Source: a bacterium (GTDB lineage Bacteria > Blakebacterota > Blakebacteria > Blakebacterales > Blakebacteraceae). Taken from it: a stretch of DNA of 10,147 bases. The position numbers were made by a program, and so were the translations under genes. Shown here one piece after another: positions 5,195-10,147 of the stretch (position 1 is its first letter; the number at the start of each line of letters is the position of its first letter). The notes below the pieces were generated by a model. It was not told the origin of the DNA and made no database searches. It saw only the letters and a list, made by a program, of their open reading frames with translations. Where the stretch lies: NCBI GenBank assembly GCA_025774615.1, contig JALGVQ010000100.1:1-10147 (forward strand). Direction: 5' to 3'.

Positions 5195-6712
5195 TCAGGT
5201 GAAGAGATCCGATTTCTTCTCTTCGAAAATATCCTTGCCGTACGCGAGCATGAGCGTCAACGGCGCTGTCTCGCGCGCGAGGTCGAGCATGTCGCCGGCT
5301 ACCTCCCGGATGTCCCACTGGGCGTGGGCATCCTCACGCAGGCGGGAGATATGGTAGAGTTCCCGGGCGTCTGCTCTCACGATCATCCGCCGCCGGTGAC
5401 CGTTGGTGAGCACATATTCCGCCGCACGCGGATGATTTCCCTTCAATCGCGTGAAGGCTTCACTCGTACGGTCATAGATCCGCTCGAAGGAATCCTTCAG
5501 GCCGGCTTCGATTACAGAGGGCGGGTATGTGTAGCCGAGTGAGGGCTCGTATCCCTGCAGCAGTTGCGTGGTCATCCGGTGTCGTTTCATCTGACCGAAA
5601 CAGGCGGCGCTCAAGACGACCTCAAAGGTGAAGTGCGCCAGCTCGAATTCCCGCGTCGCCGCTTCCCAGGGATTAGAGAAGCGAAGGAATTCCCTGATCA
5701 CCTGCTTGGCGCGTTCTCCCTCTTCCATGAGCCGGCGTGCCATCCGGGCACAGCTCTCGACAGGTTCACGTGAATGAGCATGGATGATTGCCTGCAAGGT
5801 TGTGTGGTCGGGATCAGGTGAAGTTTCAAGCAGTTTCACACCACCGCTTGAGGGGAAGGGGGGCTCTGACTCCCCAGGGATGTCCCGGTATCCCTGTACG
5901 ATCTCATCGATGATCGTCTCGGTGTGGGAATGGGTCCTGGTGAAGTAGTCCTCCACCAGGGGCCTCCCGAACTCCTTCTCATATTCCACCGGGTCGGTCA
6001 GGAGGATCAGGGAAGGCGCGACCGCCCCTGCCTGCCGGTAGAACTCCTCGCCGAGGTCCCGCGCCTCTTTCAGAGGGTTGGCTCGCAGAGACCTGATCAC
6101 ATACTCAAGGTTCCGCCCGCTGGCGGTGAAACCGAGTTGCGCTTTCGTGGCAAGGCCGGTCACATAGCGCGCGTCCTCCTTGGCGTATCCCTCCACGACC
6201 TTGCTGTCCCGTTTCGATTCGAGCATGTCGGGATGTTTCTGCCGGAAATGATCCAGCAGAATGCCATAGGCCTCGCGATAGACCGCGAACTGCTCACTCA
6301 GGGTCTCCCTGAAGAGTGTGAGGTCTTCTCCCTCGAGTTCGGCCGGTTCGACAAAGTCCTCTTCCAGTTCCTGGTACCGCTGGGATTTTTCGGTATAGGA
6401 GCAGAGCCGGTGCCATTGCAGGGCTTCAACACAGAGCCGGGAGATATCGAGGATGTCGAAGTTGAAAACTGCGTGTTCAGCTACTGACTGATGTCCCATG
6501 TCGAAGACGATACTGCGTGCCGACCGCCTGGCCGCTTCGATGTCATTGATCGATTTCTCCCTCAACTGCGTTACCGGTGAGGGGTCCCGGCTGATGCGCG
6601 CGTAGGCCACCGCGATCGTCTCCGGTGTGAACGCGTCCGGGTTTTCCGCCCTCGTTCGGGCCTGCTCGATGAGCGAAATATCGAGGTTGTAACCGGCAAG
6701 GATGATCCGCAT
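5195..6712 (-). CDS. thyX: Tandem (two-domain) FAD-dependent thymidylate synthase ThyX
   Basis: Flavin-dependent synthase making dTMP from dUMP with methylene-tetrahydrofolate. It has 505 residues, about twice a normal ThyX (220-250), and consists of two ThyX-like halves. Half 1 (about 1-240) has the 'GHQSVAEHAVFNF' box (73-85) and the ThyX motif as W100-H-R-x7-S110 with Glu108 and Arg112. Half 2 (about 300-505) has Q374 and R377-H-R379 but lacks the motif Ser (Gly387), then 'ARELYHISRLR' (449-459) and 'AQWDIR' (464-469). Each half lacks residues the other keeps, suggesting one composite active site per chain (see findings). ATG at 6712 begins the typical 'MRIILAGYN' N-terminus; the Shine-Dalgarno is weak (AGG, 3 bases away), and the upstream 35 in-frame codons look non-coding. 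No classical ThyA is in view. Tandem ThyX proteins occur in some bacteria and are not unique to this one. Confidence 0.93.
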   Translation of the reverse strand: MRIILAGYNLDISLIEQARTRAENPDAFTPETIAVAYARISRDPSPVTQLREKSINDIEAARRSARSIVFDMGHQSVAEHAVFNFDILDISRLCVEALQWHRLCSYTEKSQRYQELEEDFVEPAELEGEDLTLFRETLSEQFAVYREAYGILLDHFRQKHPDMLESKRDSKVVEGYAKEDARYVTGLATKAQLGFTASGRNLEYVIRSLRANPLKEARDLGEEFYRQAGAVAPSLILLTDPVEYEKEFGRPLVEDYFTRTHSHTETIIDEIVQGYRDIPGESEPPFPSSGGVKLLETSPDPDHTTLQAIIHAHSREPVESCARMARRLMEEGERAKQVIREFLRFSNPWEAATREFELAHFTFEVVLSAACFGQMKRHRMTTQLLQGYEPSLGYTYPPSVIEAGLKDSFERIYDRTSEAFTRLKGNHPRAAEYVLTNGHRRRMIVRADARELYHISRLREDAHAQWDIREVAGDMLDLARETAPLTLMLAYGKDIFEEKKSDLFT

Positions 6713-6751
6713 GTACCTGTTCCATCGCTTCTGGTGATCGCGTCTCTGTCG

Positions 6752-6780
6752 TGTCCGGGATCGACCCCGATCCCGGGACA
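6752..6780 (-). promoter_or_regulatory. Strong hairpin in the thyX leader
   Basis: TGTCCGGGATCG (6752-6763) and CGATCCCGGGACA (6768-6780) pair over 12 bp with one bulged base and a 4-base loop, 40 bases before the thyX start. TATACT (6787-6792, complement) just upstream could be a -10, which would place the hairpin at the very 5' end of the mRNA; no good -35 was found. The gap 6713-6917 between the divergent thyX and phosphoesterase genes holds no ORF I can support. Confidence 0.5.
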
Positions 6781-6900
6781 GGCCACAGTATAACCACTCC
6801 GACCGACCTTCGGCCATCAGGGGAGATTGCCCGGGTGATGGTGTGATGATAGGCTCGACCTGAATATCTGATCCATGTGCCGCTTCAAGATACCGCTGTC

Positions 6901-6915
6901 AGGAAGGATCTTCCT
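6901..6915 (+). promoter_or_regulatory. Hairpin enclosing the Shine-Dalgarno of the PhoD-like gene
   Basis: AGGAAG-GAT-CTTCCT is a perfect 6-bp stem with a 3-base loop. It ends 2 bases before the ATG at 6918, and its left arm plus loop is the only purine-rich ribosome-binding site (AGGAAGGA). Folding would hide that site. Confidence 0.6.
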
Positions 6916-6917
6916 CG

Positions 6918-9650
6918 ATGAACAGAGCCTCCTTTACATGCCGGACTCAGCTGATAGTCGCGATTATCCTTCTGGCGGGTGGGTGCGGACGCCAGCAGGG
7001 AGGCGCTCCTTTCTCTTCCTGGCCCGATGGTGTCGAGCGGGTCTGGGTCGGACCGGAGTACTTCGCCAACCGGCTCGCGGACTGGAAGATCAACGATGGC
7101 AGACTTGAGTGTGTCGAGGCCGAGCGGAGATTTCCCCTCCGCACCGTTTTCCTTCTCACCAGGTCATTGAAGTCCGGCAATGGCTCATTCTCCATGCGGG
7201 TACGTACCGGTGCGATCGAGACTGACCGGTCACCATCGGCCGAGTCGTTCAGAGGATTTCTGATAGGCGGGGGAGGGGAGCATGTCGATTACCGGCTCAC
7301 TGCCTGGACCCATCATAAGCCTGCCGAGGATGGCGGGCTCTTCGCGGTGATCGATGGCTCGGGGACCGTCGCCTTCAGGAGCAATTCGGCTGATCTCCAG
7401 GTAGGGAATCAGTGGGCGGTGAGTGGCGGTGTCGAGAGCGACACGATACCGATCCTGGCAGGCGGGCCGGATGAGAGCAGTCCGATCGCCGGTGGATTAC
7501 GCGCGCCGGTCATTCTGGAACTCAAGGGTGAGATGGTGGGCGATGTGTATCAGTTGAAACTGACGGCCCTGGATGGGGAGAGCGGGGTGGTTCTCAGTGA
7601 GGCACTCTACGACGGAGTACCCCGGGAATACCTGGATGGAGGGATCGCGCTCGTTTCCCACCTCGGGCCAACAGGCAGTCTCCGGGGATACTGGTTCGAG
7701 GAGTGGAAGGTATCGGGTCCAAAGGTCGAGCGGCATGACGAGCGCCGTTTCGGTCCGGTGCTCACCACCCAGTACACCCTCAGTGAGGGGATCCTCCACA
7801 TGACCGCCCAGATGCCGCCACTCGGTCTCGATGATGTGGGAGCGGTCACTCTCGAAGTCAAAGAGAAGGGACGGGGAGCATGGACAGCCATCGACGAGAC
7901 CGAATGGATCGAGGACAGCTACATTGCCCCGTTCAGGGTCGAAGGGTGGGACTCCTCGCGTGATATACCATTCCGCGTGCTCTACGACCTGAAGACCGGT
8001 CCGAATGAGTACCGCTCATACTCGTACGAAGGGGTGATCCGGGCAGAGCCTGATGATGAGGATTTCGTGGTGGCGGCCTTCACTGGAAACAAGTGCTACA
8101 CCGGCGGTCTGAAGTGGAACAGCCAGGGGTACTGGTTCCCCCATAGTGAAGTGATCGATGCGGTCACCTGGCACGATCCCGATTTCCTTTTCTTCTCAGG
8201 CGACCAGGTATATGAGGGAGACCTCACCCCGGCAATACGGAACCCCATCGATAAGGCGATGCTCGATTATCTCTATAAATGGTATCGATGGTGCTGGGCG
8301 TTCCGTGATCTGACACGCGATCGTCCCGCGGTCACCATCCCCGACGACCACGACGTCTACCACGGCAATATCTGGGGCGCTGGCGGGAAAAAGGCCGAGG
8401 CGGCTGAAGGGATGACGGCTCAGGACAGCGGCGGCTACGTGATGCCGGAACGATTTGTGAATATGGTGCACCAGACCCAGACCTCCCATCTGCCCGATCC
8501 GTATGATCCCACACCTTCAGGACAGGGGATCTCGGTCTACTACTCCGACGTGAACTATGGCGGTGTGAGCTTTGCCGTCATCGCTGATCGGCAGTGGAAG
8601 TCCTCCCCGACTGTTGCCGTGCCGGATGGCCGTTTTGTGAACGGCTGGCCACAGAATACCGATTTCGATCCGGCAACAGAGGCGGATGTGCCGGGGGCGG
8701 TGCTCCTGGGAGAGAGACAGCTCGGGTTCCTGAGGGAGTGGTCTGCCGACTGGTCGAACGCGACCTGGATGAAAGTCGTCCTCTCCCAGACGATCTTTGC
8801 CAATATCGCCACGATACCCTCCGACGCGATGAGTGGATCAGTACTGCCTTCGGTCCCGTTCCTCGACCCTGATGTGTATCCCGACAACTGGAAGAAGGCC
8901 ACTGATGGTGATTCGAACGGGTGGCCGCAGACAGGAAGGGACAACGCGATCCGGGAGATGCGCCGTGGATTCGCTCTGCATATCGCGGGAGACCAGCATC
9001 TGGGGAGCACGATCCAGTACGGAGTGGATGACTGGGGTGACGCGGGTTTTGCCCTCTGTGTACCGTCGGTCGGCAATACCTGGCCACGCAGGTGGTTCCC
9101 CCCCGAATCGGGCATGAACCGGGAACCGGGTACGCCGAAGTACACCGGTGACTTCTTCGACGGATTCGGGAACCGGATGACGGTCCACGCCGTATCCAAT
9201 CCCTTCCTGACCGGCATGGAACCCACGAACCTCAATAACCGGGCTCCCGGATACGGGATCGTCCACCTCAATCGGAAGACCAGAGAGATCACCATCGAGT
9301 GCTGGCCCCGCTGGGTGGATCCCTCGGCTCCCGATGCCGAGCAGTACCCCGGCTGGCCGGTGACACTCCACCAGCTCGACAATTACAGTCGGGAACCGGC
9401 AGGATACCTTCCCCGGATAACGGTCGAGGGACTCGATGATCCGGTCATCCAGGTGATCGCGGAGAATACCGGAGAGATCATCTACACCATCCGGATCGCG
9501 GGGCAGGGCATACAGCCCCGGGTGTTCTCCCTTGAGGGGACCTATACCCTGGTCGTCGGTGATCCCGATCTGGAAATAGAGGAGCGATTCACCGGACTGC
9601 AGGCAGTTGCGGATCGGGCAGATGTGTCGGGGTTGTTGATCTCGTTCTGA
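6918..9650 (+). CDS. PhoD-like metallophosphoesterase lipoprotein with N-terminal beta-sandwich region
   Basis: A 910-residue secreted lipoprotein; the signal peptide ends in the lipobox L-A-G-G-C with Cys23. Residues about 35-270 look like a beta-rich, possibly ConA/lectin-like domain ('FRGFLIGGGGEHVDYRL', 'GYWFEEWKVSGPKV'), and about 280-375 a linker or second sandwich. The PhoD-type catalytic domain (about 383-800) has 'FFSGDQVYEGD' (425-435), 'IPDDHDVYHGN' (474-484), 'VLSQTIFAN' (621-629) and 'HIAGDQHLG' (688-696). These are the metal-binding GD, DDHD and GDxH motifs of the PhoD/metallophosphatase superfamily. Residues 835-905 form another beta-rich tail. PhoD enzymes cleave phosphodiesters and monoesters outside the cytoplasm; the substrate here is unknown. 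It is longer than classical PhoD (about 550-580). The ribosome-binding site lies in a hairpin. A sulfatase gene follows after 69 bp, suggesting joint use on a complex extracellular substrate. Confidence 0.88.
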   Translation: MNRASFTCRTQLIVAIILLAGGCGRQQGGAPFSSWPDGVERVWVGPEYFANRLADWKINDGRLECVEAERRFPLRTVFLLTRSLKSGNGSFSMRVRTGAIETDRSPSAESFRGFLIGGGGEHVDYRLTAWTHHKPAEDGGLFAVIDGSGTVAFRSNSADLQVGNQWAVSGGVESDTIPILAGGPDESSPIAGGLRAPVILELKGEMVGDVYQLKLTALDGESGVVLSEALYDGVPREYLDGGIALVSHLGPTGSLRGYWFEEWKVSGPKVERHDERRFGPVLTTQYTLSEGILHMTAQMPPLGLDDVGAVTLEVKEKGRGAWTAIDETEWIEDSYIAPFRVEGWDSSRDIPFRVLYDLKTGPNEYRSYSYEGVIRAEPDDEDFVVAAFTGNKCYTGGLKWNSQGYWFPHSEVIDAVTWHDPDFLFFSGDQVYEGDLTPAIRNPIDKAMLDYLYKWYRWCWAFRDLTRDRPAVTIPDDHDVYHGNIWGAGGKKAEAAEGMTAQDSGGYVMPERFVNMVHQTQTSHLPDPYDPTPSGQGISVYYSDVNYGGVSFAVIADRQWKSSPTVAVPDGRFVNGWPQNTDFDPATEADVPGAVLLGERQLGFLREWSADWSNATWMKVVLSQTIFANIATIPSDAMSGSVLPSVPFLDPDVYPDNWKKATDGDSNGWPQTGRDNAIREMRRGFALHIAGDQHLGSTIQYGVDDWGDAGFALCVPSVGNTWPRRWFPPESGMNREPGTPKYTGDFFDGFGNRMTVHAVSNPFLTGMEPTNLNNRAPGYGIVHLNRKTREITIECWPRWVDPSAPDAEQYPGWPVTLHQLDNYSREPAGYLPRITVEGLDDPVIQVIAENTGEIIYTIRIAGQGIQPRVFSLEGTYTLVVGDPDLEIEERFTGLQAVADRADVSGLLISF

Positions 9651-9719
9651 GTTCATCAGCGGCATGCAGCGAGATCCATTCATGGCTCTGATAGTCAAAG
9701 AGTAAAAGCAGGTGAAATG

Positions 9720-10147
9720 ATGGAACCACGATATTCCGCGATCGACCGCCGCAGATTCGTTACGACCTCGGCAGCCGGTATGGGTGGCCTCCTGCTCGGG
9801 AGCCTGCCGAAATCGGCCGTCCATGCAGAAGGACGGGAAGAACGTCCGAACATCCTCTGGATCATCGCTGAGGATATCTGTCCCGATCTCGGCTGTTACG
9901 GCACGCCTCTGGTCAGAACGCCGAATATCGATCGGCTGGCTCGTGAAGGGATGCGCTTCACCAGTGCCTTTGCCACCGCCCCGGTCTGTTCAGCCAGCCG
10001 CTCGGCATTGATGACCGGCATGTACCAGACATTGATCGGAGCCCACCAGCATCGCACCGATCCGAAGGGACCGCTTCCTGACGGCACGGAACCGATCACT
10101 GATCATTTCCGACGCGCTGGCTACTTCATCTCGAACCAGGCTGGAAA
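9720..10147 (+). CDS. Tat-exported sulfatase, type I formylglycine-dependent (partial, cut by the right edge)
   Basis: The first 142 residues of a sulfatase that hydrolyses sulfate esters or N-sulfate groups outside the cytoplasm. The N-terminus has a twin-arginine signal (R10-R-R-F-V14, then a Gly/Leu/Ala-rich stretch to about 36). The sulfatase domain opens with 'PNILWIIAEDICPDLGCYG' (43-61); Glu51-Asp52 fill the usual Asp-Asp metal-binding position. 'TPNIDRLAREGMRFTSAF' (67-84) follows, then the active-site box C90-S-A-S-R94 with 'ALMTG' (96-100). Cys90 would be oxidised to formylglycine by an unseen maturase. The 'AEDICPDLGCYG' form resembles the heparan N-sulfatase-like subgroup, but the specificity is not assignable from this fragment. 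ATG at 9720 is preferred over the adjacent ATG at 9717 for its 7-base spacing from AGG. It lies downstream of the PhoD-like gene, probably in one operon. Confidence 0.94.
   Translation, partial: MEPRYSAIDRRRFVTTSAAGMGGLLLGSLPKSAVHAEGREERPNILWIIAEDICPDLGCYGTPLVRTPNIDRLAREGMRFTSAFATAPVCSASRSALMTGMYQTLIGAHQHRTDPKGPLPDGTEPITDHFRRAGYFISNQAG

Noticed and set aside
5924-6487. 187-codon open frame on the plus strand opposite thyX
   Set aside because: The opposing frame encodes the conserved first ThyX domain; the plus-strand product has no recognisable motif.
6713-6817. 35-codon N-terminal extension of ThyX
   Set aside because: The extension is Arg-rich, contains the leader hairpin and is absent from the ThyX fold, which starts at MRIILAG.
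8555-9382. 275-codon open frame on the minus strand within the PhoD-like gene
   Set aside because: Antisense shadow of the catalytic domain, with low-complexity composition and no plausible ribosome-binding site.
9651-9719. Terminator between the PhoD-like and sulfatase genes
   Set aside because: Only a short bulged stem around CCAT-TC-ATGG was found, with no T-run; a shared transcript is more likely.
8838-9824. 328-codon open frame on the minus strand opposite the PhoD-like gene and the sulfatase start
   Set aside because: It runs antisense through the conserved catalytic motifs of the PhoD domain and across two genes. Its translation is rich in Arg, Gly, Pro and Ser with no domain.

Overview
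This is a gene-dense bacterial window of moderately high GC content. It holds eleven protein genes, two of them cut by the window ends, and no tRNA, rRNA, CRISPR array or insertion sequence that I can see. The gene set combines a Rieske/cytochrome b complex with a Tat-type anchor, desulfoferrodoxin, a double-domain ThyX, a PhoD-like lipoprotein and a Tat-exported sulfatase. This suggests a Gram-negative, anaerobic or microaerophilic environmental bacterium, perhaps of the FCB superphylum or a candidate phylum such as Latescibacterota, KSB1 or Zixibacteria. That placement is inference from gene content and is weak.

Left block (1-2814, minus strand): a Na+/phosphate cotransporter gene is followed by a PhoU-like protein, a Rieske iron-sulfur protein and the N-terminal half of a b6-type cytochrome b that runs off the left edge. 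The genes are 38 bp and 16 bp apart, then overlap by 4 bp, so a single transcript is likely. Phosphate uptake is thus physically tied to a quinol-oxidising electron-transfer complex.

Middle block (2815-4528, plus strand): a roughly 280-bp intergenic region with possible divergent promoters leads into desulfoferrodoxin (superoxide reductase), a CsgG-family lipoprotein and a small DUF2892 membrane protein. The last of these is preceded by a 15-bp palindrome and three pentamers spaced 11 bp apart.

Right-middle block (4555-6712, minus strand): a SpoU/TrmH-family RNA methyltransferase lies downstream of a 505-residue tandem ThyX. It converges on the DUF2892 gene at a strong inverted repeat. In ThyX the two halves appear to have lost opposite sets of active-site residues, so one composite site per chain is predicted. 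I consider this the most interesting observation in the window.

Right block (6918-10147, plus strand): a 910-residue PhoD-like metallophosphoesterase lipoprotein is followed after 69 bp by a Tat-exported sulfatase that runs off the right edge. Both probably act outside the cytoplasm on phosphorylated or sulfated substrates. I found no clear evidence of a wholly new system. The notable points are the ThyX architecture, a ribosome-binding site buried in a hairpin, and several unexplained inverted or phased repeats.
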